From Fen-1273 sp963837815 (lineage in GTDB: Bacteria > Bacteroidota > Ignavibacteria > UBA10030 > UBA6906), in NCBI GenBank assembly GCA_963837815.1, contig CAWIOS010000012.1, positions 1,116,001-1,180,000 on the forward strand: DNA of 64,000 nucleotides, in the 5' to 3' direction. The notes under the pieces are model-generated. The model was not told the DNA's origin. It did no database searches and saw only the letters and a list, made by a program, of their open reading frames with translations. A program made the translations under genes and the position numbers. Below are positions 25,669 to 35,120 of the stretch, in pieces (position 1 is the first letter of the stretch; each line of letters starts with the position of its first letter).

Positions 25669-26325
25669 TTACGGCGAGCCTGGCGGAACGACAATGTTCA
25701 GGAAGGCCAGTATTGACAGATTGAGCAGATCGACCAGCATGTGACCCAAAACTGCCCAGCGCAGACTCTGTGTCTTACGATAGACAACCGCCCACGCCAA
25801 CCCCATGATGAATGTGCTGATGAGCACGGCAGGATGACGATTGGCGATCGAGTGGACGCCAACCGTTAGGGGATGGTTTATCGCAAACAAAGAAGTAGAA
25901 TACAGTACACCCAGCCAGCCCGGCCAGTTCCGGGTGTTATCAAGCAACAGGCCACGCCAGTAACCTTCTTCCAACAGTGGGTTTATGATCGCAAAAAGCA
26001 ACCAGGCCGATACAATCCAGACCGACGGGAATGAATTCCAGTACCGGAGAAAGACGCCCAGCGGGGTCAAACCAACAACAAGAGCAAGCACAGCCCAACC
26101 CCTCGCGCCCTGTGGAGCCCGTAACCAGCGCCTCACAGCTCCATTCCCACCACCCCATGCGATCATGAATCCGAACATCCCCCAGACTATGAGGGTCATG
26201 GGTATCCAAACCCAGACGCCAGAAATATCCCCTCCGACCCGCGCGATGAAGTAGCCCAGCGCGATAATGACAAGAGGCGAGAGCAAAACCAGGCGCCGGC
26301 GGCTCTCACTGCTCAGTTGAGTCAT
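25669..26325 (-). CDS. CPBP family intramembrane metalloprotease
   Basis: A 218-residue polytopic membrane protein. Motif 1 NPLLEEGYWRG (Glu-Glu-x3-Arg), motif 2 FAINHP, and motif 3 LGHMLVDLLN are the conserved catalytic positions of the CPBP (CAAX protease and bacteriocin-processing, ABI) family. About seven hydrophobic segments surround them. Members include Rce1-like proteases and bacteriocin immunity proteins; the function of this one is unknown. It stands between the oxidoreductase and dnaJ-like genes on the minus strand. Confidence 0.85.
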   Translation of the reverse strand: MTQLSSESRRRLVLLSPLVIIALGYFIARVGGDISGVWVWIPMTLIVWGMFGFMIAWGGGNGAVRRWLRAPQGARGWAVLALVVGLTPLGVFLRYWNSFPSVWIVSAWLLFAIINPLLEEGYWRGLLLDNTRNWPGWLGVLYSTSLFAINHPLTVGVHSIANRHPAVLISTFIMGLAWAVVYRKTQSLRWAVLGHMLVDLLNLSILAFLNIVVPPGSP

Positions 26326-26420
26326 ATTCTCCGTCGGAATCGAAGAAGCGGCACGGTAAAGTAGCTTTCTCGGAACAGCGGGACCGACATCAATGATCGA
26401 CTTGGTGTAAAGGGAGCAGT

Positions 26421-27347
26421 TTACTTCCGCATTGCGGCCAGTTTCTTGAACATGTCAACTTCCGCTTCGCTCAGGTTCTGCGGGAGTTGAATCCTCACCT
26501 TGACGAACAGATTCCCATGCTCATCTTTCTTTCCGTAGACCGGCATTCCAAGCCCCCTGAGCCTCAACTCAGTCCCGTTCTGCGTCCCTTTCGCTATGTC
26601 GACCTTGATCGCGCCCTTGAGTGTCTTCACATGAGTCTTCCCCCCGAGGATAGCGGTGTACAGGTCGACGGGAAGATCACAGTATAGATCGTTCCCTTTG
26701 CGTTCAAATTCAGTATCCGGAGAGATCCTTATGGTAAGATAGAGGTCACCGGGCGCACCGCCGTTCATCCCCGGCCCTCCCTTCCCCGGGATTCTGAGAT
26801 CCTGCCCATCTGCTATACCCGGCTTAATCGTAACCCTTATCGTCTGACCATGAAGGTTGATGAGCCGCGTGGAGCCTCTGTACGCCTCTTCAAGTGTTAG
26901 CGTCGTCTCCGCATTGAAGTCCTCCCCCGGGATTGCAGCGCTTCTTCTTCCCCGCCGCGACCCGCCACGCTGTCCGAACAGCAGTTCGAAAATGTCACCC
27001 GCGCCCTCTTCCCCGAACATCGCATTGAACTCTTCAGGGTTCATCTGACGAGTTTGCCTCCCCTGGCCGGCCGCGTATTTGGACCAGTCAAATCCTCCCG
27101 TTTGTGCCCCGGCTTCCTGGTAGTGCTTCCAGTCCTGGCCGAACTTGTCGTACTTCTTCCGCTTTTCCGGGTCGCTGAGGACTTCGTTCGCCTCGTTGAT
27201 CTCCTTGAACCTGTCCTCGGCGCCTTTGGCGCCTTTTGTCTTGTCCGGATGGTACTTCATTGCCAGCGCCCGATATGCTTTCTTGATCTCCTCCTGTGTC
27301 GCCGTATTCGGGACACCCAGGACTTTGTAATAGTCTTTGTATGTCAT
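26421..27347 (-). CDS. cbpA: DnaJ-class chaperone of CbpA type
   Basis: A 308-residue Hsp40. The J-domain covers residues 1-70 with KYHPDKTKG carrying the HPD motif that stimulates DnaK. A Gly/Phe/Gln-rich linker follows (AGQGRQTRQMNPEEFNAMFGEEG). Two C-terminal substrate-binding domains (ETTLTLEEAYRGSTRLI and LPVDLYTAILGGKTHVKTL) complete it. The Cys-rich zinc finger of classical DnaJ is absent, which places it with CbpA (type B). It lies 49 bp downstream of grpE and is probably co-transcribed with it. DnaK itself is not in the window. Confidence 0.9.
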   Translation of the reverse strand: MTYKDYYKVLGVPNTATQEEIKKAYRALAMKYHPDKTKGAKGAEDRFKEINEANEVLSDPEKRKKYDKFGQDWKHYQEAGAQTGGFDWSKYAAGQGRQTRQMNPEEFNAMFGEEGAGDIFELLFGQRGGSRRGRRSAAIPGEDFNAETTLTLEEAYRGSTRLINLHGQTIRVTIKPGIADGQDLRIPGKGGPGMNGGAPGDLYLTIRISPDTEFERKGNDLYCDLPVDLYTAILGGKTHVKTLKGAIKVDIAKGTQNGTELRLRGLGMPVYGKKDEHGNLFVKVRIQLPQNLSEAEVDMFKKLAAMRK

Positions 27348-27396
27348 TTCGTCATCGCCGGGATCTGTTGAGATTCATATGGTATTGTTCTTACGC

Positions 27397-27933
27397 TTAA
27401 CGTTCGGCAACCCGAACCTGCGCAGGCCTCAGCAGTTCATCGTGCCAGAGATAGCCCCGGCGAAGTTCATCAATGATCGTTCCCGGTTTAGCCCGCCTGT
27501 CCTTTTTCACTGCGACCGCCTCGTGTAACTCGGGCGTGAATATCTTCCCTTTGCTATCAAAGGGGCGGACACCCTGAGATTCCAGCAATGTAAGCAGTTT
27601 TCGGTGAATAAGTCTTATGCCTTCGGCGAGCAGTTCTCCCCCTTCCTCTGCCCGCTCCAGCGAGCGCTCGAGGTCATCGACGATGTCCAGCAGAGGAAGC
27701 ATGAGTTCACGCTTTCCGGATTCAGCGATCTTCTTGCCTTCGTTCTCCTGGTGACGGCGGTAGTTTCTGAGGTCTGCCAGTGCGCGGATATGCCTGTCTT
27801 GTTCCTGACGTACCTGCTCACGGAGCCGCTCGATTTCCGCGGCGAGATCAGCAGCAGGCAGGAGGTTCGGGCCCGATCGCGACTCTCCGGGTGTCGACTC
27901 AAAGTCGCCGGCAGGGGAAGAATGTTTTGTCAA
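27397..27933 (-). CDS. grpE: GrpE nucleotide exchange factor
   Basis: A 178-residue partner of DnaK that promotes ADP release. Residues 25-80 form the long coiled coil (AEIERLREQVRQEQDRHIRA, DLRNYRRHQENEGK), and the C-terminal part VRPFDSKGKIFTPELHEAVA plus GTIIDELRRGYLWHDELLRPA is the GrpE beta-domain. Start: TTG at 27933 preceded by AAAGGA, since the open frame to 28077 adds an unlikely N-terminus. It heads a grpE-cbpA pair. Two copies of an 11-bp motif lie about 170-225 bp upstream, nearer to the divergent dioxygenase gene. No CIRCE-type operator was seen. Confidence 0.88.
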   Translation of the reverse strand: MTKHSSPAGDFESTPGESRSGPNLLPAADLAAEIERLREQVRQEQDRHIRALADLRNYRRHQENEGKKIAESGKRELMLPLLDIVDDLERSLERAEEGGELLAEGIRLIHRKLLTLLESQGVRPFDSKGKIFTPELHEAVAVKKDRRAKPGTIIDELRRGYLWHDELLRPAQVRVAER

Positions 27934-28104
27934 GTATTCCTTTCGGGGTTGCCTGACAGGCACGGATGCACTGTACAATGATGAATCCGCCAGAGAAACG
28001 CAAGACACAGAGTGAAGTATGGTGCACGAACACTTTTCAGATCGGGCTTGAAATGCACCGACAGAATAGGTATACATAACAGAGCTCTATATCGCTGCGG
28101 GAGC

Positions 28105-28159
28105 TAACCGTTAACGGCTAACTTTGCAATGAAACCGTACACCCCTATTAACCGTTAAC
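28105..28159. promoter_or_regulatory. Paired TAACCGTTAAC motifs upstream of the dioxygenase gene
   Basis: The 11-mer TAACCGTTAAC occurs at 28105-28115 and again at 28149-28159, 44 bp apart, between divergent grpE and the dioxygenase gene. The first lies in the larger near-palindrome GCTAACCGTTAACGGCTAAC, the second in TTAACCGTTAACC. Four helical turns apart, they look like a pair of operator half-arrays for one regulator; the regulator is unknown. Confidence 0.5.
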
Positions 28160-28182
28160 CAAACCGGGAGGGACATTTATAC

Positions 28183-28833
28183 ATGCTGAAGAGGACGACT
28201 TTGCTACTTCTGATGCCTTATGTCCAGTGCTGCCTTGGACAATCCCCCGGTGCGGCCCAAGCCCGAGAGGTCAAACTTGAAACCAGGTCGACGGGCCGGG
28301 GATACGCGCTCTGTGGATCCTGTACTGTTCCGAAGGGCATCTCTTCACACGTGCGCCTGACAGGGGAGGGTGAGGCCGGGGAGGCCATTGTTCTATCAGG
28401 CACAATCTACAAAGAAGACGGCATCACACCCGATTCCGGAGTGATTTTTTTCCTTTATCAGACGGATACCGGTGGTTACTACCACCGGCCCGAGGAGAAC
28501 GTTTTTCACCCCAGAATCTGCGGCTGGCTCACGACAGGCCCTGACGGACATTATGAGATTCAGACCATCAAGCCTGCACCCGAGGTTCTGGTGCCGGACG
28601 AACCAGCACATATCCACATACAGATCTTCGGCAACGGAATGCCGGAACACTTTGTTCATGAATTCTGGTTCCGGGGCGACAGCCGGATTTCCGCGAAAGA
28701 CTCGAAACGCTTCACGCGCCTTGGCAAATTCTCCCCCATCATATCACTGGCGAAGGGTAAAGACGGAGTATTAAGAGGCGTGCGAAACTTCAGAGTGCGG
28801 CCGGCTGCTGCATGGATGTACGAGGAGGAATGA
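28183..28833 (+). CDS. Exported intradiol ring-cleavage dioxygenase-like protein
   Basis: A 216-residue protein with a signal peptide (MLKRTTLLLLMPYVQCCLGQ). The catalytic core matches intradiol dioxygenases (protocatechuate 3,4-dioxygenase group): GGYYHRP offers the first Fe(III)-binding Tyr, DGHYEIQTIKPAP the second, and EPAHIHIQIFG both His ligands. It would cleave catechol-type rings between the hydroxyls. Exported single-subunit forms such as this are common in soil bacteria and their natural substrates are mostly undefined. GGGAGG lies about 11 bases before the ATG. Two TAACCGTTAAC motifs stand immediately upstream and may govern transcription. Confidence 0.8.
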   Translation: MLKRTTLLLLMPYVQCCLGQSPGAAQAREVKLETRSTGRGYALCGSCTVPKGISSHVRLTGEGEAGEAIVLSGTIYKEDGITPDSGVIFFLYQTDTGGYYHRPEENVFHPRICGWLTTGPDGHYEIQTIKPAPEVLVPDEPAHIHIQIFGNGMPEHFVHEFWFRGDSRISAKDSKRFTRLGKFSPIISLAKGKDGVLRGVRNFRVRPAAAWMYEEE

Positions 28834-28936
28834 GGAATACGCGCCGGGGAGTATACAGGAACCAAACTATCTACCAGCAATTTGCCTCTGCAGGCAAATC
28901 TTCGTAGAGTGTGCCAACGCATCCAAGCAGGTGCTT

Positions 28937-29857
28937 ATGCCGCAAGAAATGACCGCAGTCCGGTTCCACGAGTACGGCGGATCAGACAAACTGATCGTCG
29001 AGAAGATTCCGAGACCCCAGCCCAAAGCCGGAGAAGTGTTGATCAAGGTCCACTATGCGGGCGTCAACCCGATCGACTGGAAGTTGCGGGCCGGATACCT
29101 GAGAGATTTCATGCCCATCCAGCTCCCTTATACCCCCGGCATAGACGTTTCGGGAACGATTGAAGAAATCGGACCCGGGGTGACCGGCCTGAAAAAGGGT
29201 GAGGCGGTCTTTGGATTGGCCCAGGGAGGCTACGCCGAATACGCGATCGCCATGGCTGCTGCCGTGGCTGCCAAGCCGGACGCCCTGAGCTTTGAAATTG
29301 CCGCCACGCTTCCAGTTGGAGCCCTCACTGCATGGCAGACTGTCGAAGACACCGGAGTCAAAGCCGGGCAAACCGTCGTTATCCAGGGAGCTTCCGGCGG
29401 GGTGGGGATTTTCGCCGTTCAATTGGCGCATCAAAAGGGCGCCAGGGTTATAGGGACAACTTCGACGGCCAACGTCGATTTCGTCAAATCCCTCGGAGCA
29501 GACCAGGTTGTCGACTACAAAAAGGGACCTGTGGGAGCGTCAGTCAAGGACGTTGATGTTGTAATCGACACCGTCGGGGGGGAAGTTCTGGAGAGTTCCT
29601 ATCAACTTCTCAAAAATGGCGGGGTCCTGATCACCATCGCCGGCATGCCTTCGGAGGAGAAGGCCAAGGCGCTAGGTGTGAAAGCGCTTCGTTCACGGCA
29701 GAATTCCCCGATCCATTTGAAAGCCATAGCCGACGCTGTTGCAAATAAGACGCTCAAGGCAGAATCACGCAAAGTGTTCCCCCTGAAAGAGGCCGGGGCT
29801 GCGCACGACCTGAGCCAAACCGGCCATGGGCGCGGACGGATCGTTTTGAAAGTGTGA
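28937..29857 (+). CDS. NADP-dependent quinone-oxidoreductase-like MDR protein
   Basis: A 306-residue medium-chain dehydrogenase/reductase without the structural-zinc cysteines. The N-terminal GroES-like domain contains VHYAGVNPIDWKLRAG and TPGIDVSGTIEEIG; the Rossmann domain starts with VVIQGASGGVGIFAVQLA, the NADPH-binding motif of zeta-crystallin/quinone oxidoreductases. It reduces quinones or other enones in the cytoplasm. The start is uncertain (GTG 28931, ATG 28937 or a later ATG); 28937 is taken as the first ATG. It follows the dioxygenase gene by about 100 bp and could be co-transcribed, which would fit aromatic-compound chemistry, but this is inference. Confidence 0.85.
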   Translation: MPQEMTAVRFHEYGGSDKLIVEKIPRPQPKAGEVLIKVHYAGVNPIDWKLRAGYLRDFMPIQLPYTPGIDVSGTIEEIGPGVTGLKKGEAVFGLAQGGYAEYAIAMAAAVAAKPDALSFEIAATLPVGALTAWQTVEDTGVKAGQTVVIQGASGGVGIFAVQLAHQKGARVIGTTSTANVDFVKSLGADQVVDYKKGPVGASVKDVDVVIDTVGGEVLESSYQLLKNGGVLITIAGMPSEEKAKALGVKALRSRQNSPIHLKAIADAVANKTLKAESRKVFPLKEAGAAHDLSQTGHGRGRIVLKV

Positions 29858-30203
29858 ACTTGGAGAAATCCAGGAATTCTGAACGCCTGCCAGGAGACTT
29901 TGGGCCGGAAGCGCCAAGACACATTCATGTCCCGGGGTTCAACAAGCCGCAAGCGGAGACCTCAGGAGGAAGACACTGTTCAATGCGGCGCAGGAACGCC
30001 AATGAGGGATAGATCGTATCCGGCAATCACGAACATCTTGTAGAAAAGTTCCTTTGACCGTATCACGCCTTCCAGCAAGCCAGACACTACTTGTTCCTGA
30101 TCTCAAGATGATATACCGTTCTCGACTTTTGACACTCGTCCCGGCTACCAACAAACCCTGCGGGGGGGCTTGTCCGGGAAAGGATCGATCTTTCGGTGCT
30201 TGA
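29858..30203. other. Intergenic region without recognised features
   Basis: About 345 bp between two plus-strand genes. No convincing coding frame, hairpin terminator, repeat or RNA gene was seen. Confidence 0.4.
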
Positions 30204-31256
30204 ATGAAACCTGCAGCACCCCTCGTTCAACTCTCCACGTGGAAACACCTGTACGCCGCTGCACAGCGTGTGCAGGACCTCAAGCCCTGGGAACAACTCG
30301 ACGATCTCGGCCTGGTCGTCGTGCGTGATCCTTCTTCGGGCGAGACCGGCCACGGCGTATTCATGGGAAGCGGAGGCTCGCTTTTCGGGCTGTGCGTGTA
30401 TCGCGGCACCGCGGGTTTTCGGATGTATCAGGGTTTGGTCGATGGGAATATTGACGGTATGAGTGACGACTACTTTGCGACGATCGATTGTCTGAAACTC
30501 GAATTCAGCTCCCGGAGCGAGCTGCAGCCCGAAGATCACAAGGTCATCCGCAGCCTGGGGCTTTCATTCAAAGGTAAACACTCCTAGCCTGAGTTTCGGA
30601 GCATGATTCCGGGTTATGCCCCATGGTTCATTTCAGAATCCGAGGCCCGGTTCCTCACACTGTGCCTGCACGCAGGGTGCTATCATTGCGAGCGCGTCGA
30701 AAAGGAGGAAGTCGCCGAGTCATTGCGGGAGGGCGAATATCTAGTGTACACCCCGGTTGACCAGGCCGCGGGCTTCCAGGCCTACTGGGAAGCATTGCCG
30801 CAGGAAAGCTCAAGCGCGGTCGCGCAGCCGATGTTGAACCTGCCTTTGATCGGAGCCCTCCGATCATTGAGCCCGGCGGCGGATCAGGCCTGGGAGGTGG
30901 ACGCAATATGGTTCCCGGCGCAGATCCTCGACAGGGATCGCCCTTACTTTCTTCGGATGGGTATTGTGTGTGAGGAATCCTCCGGATTGATTATTGGCAC
31001 TGAACCTTCTCTCCCTGAAAAGTCGACATTCCAGGTGCTTGTCGATCTCATATGCTCGAGTGCAAAACAGAATAATACACTGCCCGGAACGGTTTTCGTG
31101 AAGGGGCCCGAGCAGGTTGCAGCGCTGGCGCCGCTCGCAAAGACACTGGGATTTTTTGTTCGCCGGCGCAAGAATCTCATGGGAATCCGGATGTTCAAAG
31201 ACGCAGCTCTGGACGAAATGGCGTCGGGGGGCCGTAGGAGACGGGGGAAGCGGTAG
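30204..31256 (+). pseudogene. DUF7309/DUF6930-type protein interrupted by an in-frame TAG
   Basis: A single reading frame of 350 sense codons is interrupted once, by TAG at 30585-30587. The N-terminal 127 residues (LKPWEQLDDLGLVVVRDPSSG, GSGGSLFGLCVYRG, HKVIRSLGLSFKGKHS) and the following part (PEFRSMIPGYAPWFISESEA) correspond to neighbouring segments of one protein of the DUF7309/DUF6930 type, in which a Trp normally stands at the position of the stop (pattern R-N-x-W-P-x-F-R). A TGG to TAG change explains it. The 3' part has its own ATG at 30603, but no ribosome site. Function of the family is unknown. A sequencing error is possible; a nonsense mutation is more likely given decayed neighbours. 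Confidence 0.75.
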
Positions 31257-31300
31257 GGTACACCCGTCCCTCCGGGGTTGCGCCTCGCAGGAATTGTGCG

Positions 31301-31549
31301 ACCGTTACTCTCCGGATGGATCTTCAAAGCCACGACTCCGTCAAGTGGTTCCTCGAGCTGCGCGCGGCAAAGCGTGATGCGTTGCCATACACCAAGATCA
31401 GCAGGACGAGGGTCGACTGCCCGTTTGAAGGCATGAACTACTTCGTCGGCTCTGAAAGAGGGAGATTCGACGGGTCAGGCGGCAGCTGCAAACTCATGAT
31501 CCTTCCAGTGGGAAACAGGCTTGTTTTGAACATGGCTGAGAGGGAATGA
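31301..31549 (+). pseudogene. C-terminal fragment related to the protein at 51504-53192
   Basis: About 80 codons, from TVTLRMDLQS to the stop, match the C-terminal end of the large secreted protein encoded at 51504-53192: SVKWFLELRAAK against SVRWFLELRAAK, FEGMNYFVGSERGRFDGS against FEGMKYFVGTERGRFDGS, and RLVLNMAERE against SLVLNLAERK. Upstream of the fragment there is no sign of the remaining 480 residues; the sequence joins the end of the DUF6930-type pseudogene within 50 bp. No ribosome site is seen. It is best read as a stranded 3' end left by deletion or partial duplication. Confidence 0.75.
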
Positions 31550-31553
31550 AAGC

Positions 31554-32024
31554 CTACTTCATCCCGTTTTCCGCCCGGGTTTCGAGGAGGTCATCGCTTA
31601 CCATAAAGGGAGTCCGGTAACGCTCGATATGCGCAACCATGAGACTTTCTGCTTGCGTGAAGCTGACATGCGGGGGCATCCGGTGGTTGTAGAGCGCCCG
31701 TGTCAGATCGCGCGCAAGAACCACATTCATGCCCAGAAGTTTCTGCGCTCGTATGCCAAATGAACGACCGAGAACGCAGAAATTGAGGTGCACGCCCATC
31801 ATGACAACGATTGTGATGCCGCACTGGCGAAGGAAGCTGTATATTTCCTGTCCGTCATCCGAGAAGCCGTCCCCATCTATGATTTTCAGCGTGGAAACCT
31901 GACGAGTCCCCGGCCGGCCCTGCGTGCAGCGGGGCGTATCGTCGCACCCCCCGTCGGAGTCATAAATGTTCGTTATGGTATGTTTCATATCACGGCATCC
32001 GACGCGAAGGATAAGAAACAGCAT
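31554..32024 (-). pseudogene. 5'-truncated cysteine hydrolase (isochorismatase-like)
   Basis: The frame encodes the C-terminal part of an isochorismatase-like cysteine hydrolase. VVMMGVHLNFCVLGRSFGIR contains the conserved catalytic Cys region (V-H-x-N-x-C-V-L), and NVVLARDLTRALYNHR and HIERYRTPFMVSDDLL follow as in full-length members. DSDGGCDDTPRC near the beginning also belongs to the family, but the first 80-100 residues with the catalytic Asp and their start codon are missing, and the next gene ends 35 bp away. No ribosome site precedes the frame. It faces the stranded fragment at 31301-31549. Likely a pseudogene. Confidence 0.65.
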
Positions 32025-32059
32025 CGAAGGCTACAGGTCAAAGGGTTTTGTAAGGATAT

Positions 32060-33226
32060 TCAAAGCGGATAGTCAATGCCAAGGAACAAACCCACGCGTC
32101 GGACGTGATCGGACCATAGCTTCCAGTTGCCTCCGACAATTACTCCCAGAGGTTCAAACCATGGTCCCCAACGAAAACCGAATATGACATCATCAAAGAT
32201 ATTGGCCAGGATATTTGTCCCAAGTGTAAATGCGAAACTCGTAGGGCTTATGGGGAGTCTCGGCGAACGCAAGTACCAATTTCCAAAAATGTACAACTTT
32301 GCGTTCCCTGAATCGGGATGAGCAGGATCAAATCCCGGAGTCCGGACAGGCTGGGTAATGCCCACTCCAACACTTGCAGAGACCGGGGAATTGTCGTAGT
32401 TGCCAAAATGTGTCTGAACACTTCTAAACGTCCCTTCTTGCGCCGGTGATACAACTATCCGATTGTAGGTATTCAATGCAAGGTTGAACTTGGCAATACC
32501 GCCATAGATAATTCCGCGCTTGGAGTCATAGTGCGGTTTAAGTGTCAGATACACCGTGGAGTCCCTAAGGGCATCAGGTGTCGGGGGGAGGCCTGATGCC
32601 GATTTGGAAATGAGTTGCAGCAACAACGCAAGCATCCCGGCTGCGGTACTTTCGCTCGATCCACGTTCATACTGCAAGGCCTCCCGCGTCACCCTGAATG
32701 AGTATCTTCTGATTTTCATTGTGACAGAGGTTGTACTATCGGTGGTTTCGACTCTTTTGTTATTCTCATCCGAGGGGGACGCGGTCGGGACTTTCCCGGA
32801 GGTGTTGTCATATGGTTGCGTCGTATCAGAAATCGAAACTGTATTTTTCCTGGAGAAGTTGATGGTGTCCAGTGCTGTATCATCGCGGATGTAACTTGAT
32901 TCCGATATCACCAGCACCCACATGCTCTTCTGGCCAAAGAAGACATGTCCCGTGTCGACCCCTCTCGCCATGCCCACTCTTGCAGTGCCCGCGCCATCAA
33001 TGTAGACAATCATGTCGACGAGATCGCATTCGTGGGTCCCAGAATACCATCTTTCCAACGCCTTGGCCCACTGCCCACTCGTCAAGTCGGTCCTGAGGGC
33101 GACAACATCATTCAGGGTGTTTACGCCCTGCGGATAGGTGTCGCAGTCGTTTGTTTGCGAGAATACGAATACCGGTGGACAGACAAGAAAGAACAAACAC
33201 AAGAGATTCCGCGCTGACTTTCTCAT
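32060..33226 (-). CDS. Exported protein of unknown function, possibly outer-membrane
   Basis: A 388-residue protein with a clear signal peptide (LLCLFFLVCPPVFVFSQ). The ATG at 33226 has GGAGG eight bases upstream. The middle is rich in Ser/Thr (DTTQPYDNTSGKVPTASPSD); the C-terminal 150 residues alternate polar and hydrophobic residues with many aromatic ends (KLYIFGNWYLRSP, FAFTLGTNILANIF, GFRWGPWFEP) and finish with VGLFLGIDYPL, which suggests a small outer-membrane beta-barrel. I recognise no family. It is the last gene of the long minus-strand run that begins near 44006, 139 bp behind the PLD-like gene. Confidence 0.6.
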   Translation of the reverse strand: MRKSARNLLCLFFLVCPPVFVFSQTNDCDTYPQGVNTLNDVVALRTDLTSGQWAKALERWYSGTHECDLVDMIVYIDGAGTARVGMARGVDTGHVFFGQKSMWVLVISESSYIRDDTALDTINFSRKNTVSISDTTQPYDNTSGKVPTASPSDENNKRVETTDSTTSVTMKIRRYSFRVTREALQYERGSSESTAAGMLALLLQLISKSASGLPPTPDALRDSTVYLTLKPHYDSKRGIIYGGIAKFNLALNTYNRIVVSPAQEGTFRSVQTHFGNYDNSPVSASVGVGITQPVRTPGFDPAHPDSGNAKLYIFGNWYLRSPRLPISPTSFAFTLGTNILANIFDDVIFGFRWGPWFEPLGVIVGGNWKLWSDHVRRVGLFLGIDYPL

Positions 33227-33365
33227 AGACACCTCCACTCTTGGAATGTACTGTCACAAATGCGGGCCATCAGATCCCCCCAGGCAGGTTACCGTGGCGG
33301 ACCAATTCCCGCGTGCAAAAGCCCGAGTTCTTTAGACTCCTCGTCGGGCATATTGAGTCTCTTTT

Positions 33366-35078
33366 TCATCCTTTACCGGATTGCTGGAGGGACGGTTGAA
33401 CAAATATCACTCTGTCTCTGTATTTGATGTTCTTTGAATCATAGTACGGCTCCCACCATTCCTGATCGCCACCCCCACGTTTAAGCGTGAGAGGCTGAGT
33501 GTCGGTCGAGTCCTGCATTGCAGCCCGAAAATGATAGTGGTCTACAAGTCTCACAGCTTCGACCGCATACTTGTATGCCACGCCTGAGTCGTAGATCGCG
33601 AGAAGATTGTCTCCGTTTGATTGTTCGCCGCCAGCCGCAAGATTCGAAGATCCACAAAACACCACAGGATTCTTATCATTGAAGTCCACCACCACAAATT
33701 TGTGGTGTATGACCTGTCCAATCCCACCGCTGAACTCCGCCTGGAAAGGGGCCGGAACTTTGCCCTTCAGGTACGCGAACGGAACAATCAGTCCGTTCGC
33801 TTCTCCGGGCTTATACACCTTCAGGCCGGATGTCGTCTGGGTCATTCCGTAGGAGAATATGTTGCGACCTGGAAGGTTCCTCAACTGATCAAGCACTGAT
33901 CCTCCGCCACCCAGTTCCATGACTGCGAAAAGGACAGAACTCTTGGCCCCCTTGATAGCCTCTGAAACTCTGTCGAGTGACACTGAGGCGGAAGTATGCG
34001 GGGAGAAAGCAACGTCGAAAGGAGGAATATCCTGCTCCTGTAGTTCATGCCAGCCATCGGCGATTTCCGAAGTCGCAAACTTCGATTCATCCTGGAAGGC
34101 CTGTTCGAAGGCGTCTTCATAGAGCTGTGCAGCTACCTCATCTGTGATAACAACGACGTTGTTCGCCTGAACGTACAACCCGCGGACGGAGAAGTTCGCT
34201 GAGCCGGTGAGAACTCTCACCGCCTTTCCTGCAGCGTCTTTCTTGATCAGGACTTTGCAGTGCGCAAATCGGCTGAAATGACCGGTCTTGACGTTGCCCG
34301 GCCCGGCAGAGCCTTGCAGAAGTTTTAGAGCCTGCGGCTCGAGTGCGCCGGGCTTTGTGTGGAGCGGGGCATCATCGAGAAATGCCCTCAACCTTCGACC
34401 GAGCTTCACAAGTCCCCTGACAAAATCCGGCTCATCAAGATCGAATGCGAAGCAATCGACCGTGCATGTCTGATCGCTCAAACAGTTATTCAAGAATTCA
34501 AATATGCTCTTACGCGCGTGATACCCGAGCCATTCGTACTGTGTCGCGTAGGCGCCTGTAGGATAGTCGATACTCTTTGAGGTGGGGCGAATTGGTGCAT
34601 TATGGAACTCTGTTGCGTACGCCTGTGACGACAGATACCCGCGCGTGAAGCTGACGCCGAACTTTCCCTGGCCATCCCCGGTCAATGTCACCTGAACAGT
34701 CTGCGATGCTCCCTCAGTCAGCTTCCCGCCCGAAGTGAAGTACATTGCGGACACCTGGTAGCTGTATTTTCCATTCGTGACATTTGACGGGAAATCGACC
34801 CAACGGAATTTCTGAAATGGCGCCTCATTGGATGCTGTCCAGATTCGATCTTCAGGTTTGGTGCCTGTGGTGACCCGGGTCGTGAAATTCAGGCGATTGG
34901 GAAGATATGCACTCTTCCCCCCCGGATCGGTCCTCTTGATCGCAAAGCCTGCGAGGTTCTTTGTGAATTTCTTGTCGAGGTCAAACGCCAAGAGCACTGA
35001 TCCATCAGCAGGATAGGCTCTCACAGTAAGGGGGGGTGTTCCGGCCGCCGCATTTGCCCGGGATTTGGTCTTTGCCAT
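33366..35078 (-). CDS. Phospholipase D-like phosphodiesterase
   Basis: A 570-residue protein with two HKD motifs of the PLD superfamily: FAHCKVLIKKD with GSANFS about 20 residues later (roughly residues 270-310), and VIHHKFVVVDFNDK with GSSNLA (about 455-485). Both catalytic His-x-Lys-x4-Asp sets are intact. The first 130 residues form a beta-rich domain of fibronectin-III-like appearance (PLTVRAYPADGSVLLAFDLD). No signal peptide is visible. PLD members act as nucleases, phospholipases or toxin effectors; which applies here cannot be told. AAAGGA precedes the ATG. It is 42 bp behind the TolB-repeat protein gene on the same strand. Confidence 0.85.
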   Translation of the reverse strand: MAKTKSRANAAAGTPPLTVRAYPADGSVLLAFDLDKKFTKNLAGFAIKRTDPGGKSAYLPNRLNFTTRVTTGTKPEDRIWTASNEAPFQKFRWVDFPSNVTNGKYSYQVSAMYFTSGGKLTEGASQTVQVTLTGDGQGKFGVSFTRGYLSSQAYATEFHNAPIRPTSKSIDYPTGAYATQYEWLGYHARKSIFEFLNNCLSDQTCTVDCFAFDLDEPDFVRGLVKLGRRLRAFLDDAPLHTKPGALEPQALKLLQGSAGPGNVKTGHFSRFAHCKVLIKKDAAGKAVRVLTGSANFSVRGLYVQANNVVVITDEVAAQLYEDAFEQAFQDESKFATSEIADGWHELQEQDIPPFDVAFSPHTSASVSLDRVSEAIKGAKSSVLFAVMELGGGGSVLDQLRNLPGRNIFSYGMTQTTSGLKVYKPGEANGLIVPFAYLKGKVPAPFQAEFSGGIGQVIHHKFVVVDFNDKNPVVFCGSSNLAAGGEQSNGDNLLAIYDSGVAYKYAVEAVRLVDHYHFRAAMQDSTDTQPLTLKRGGGDQEWWEPYYDSKNIKYRDRVIFVQPSLQQSGKG

Positions 35079-35120
35079 CGAAGTTTCCTTTCACATTTGG
35101 GAATTGAGTGACGTCATGGT

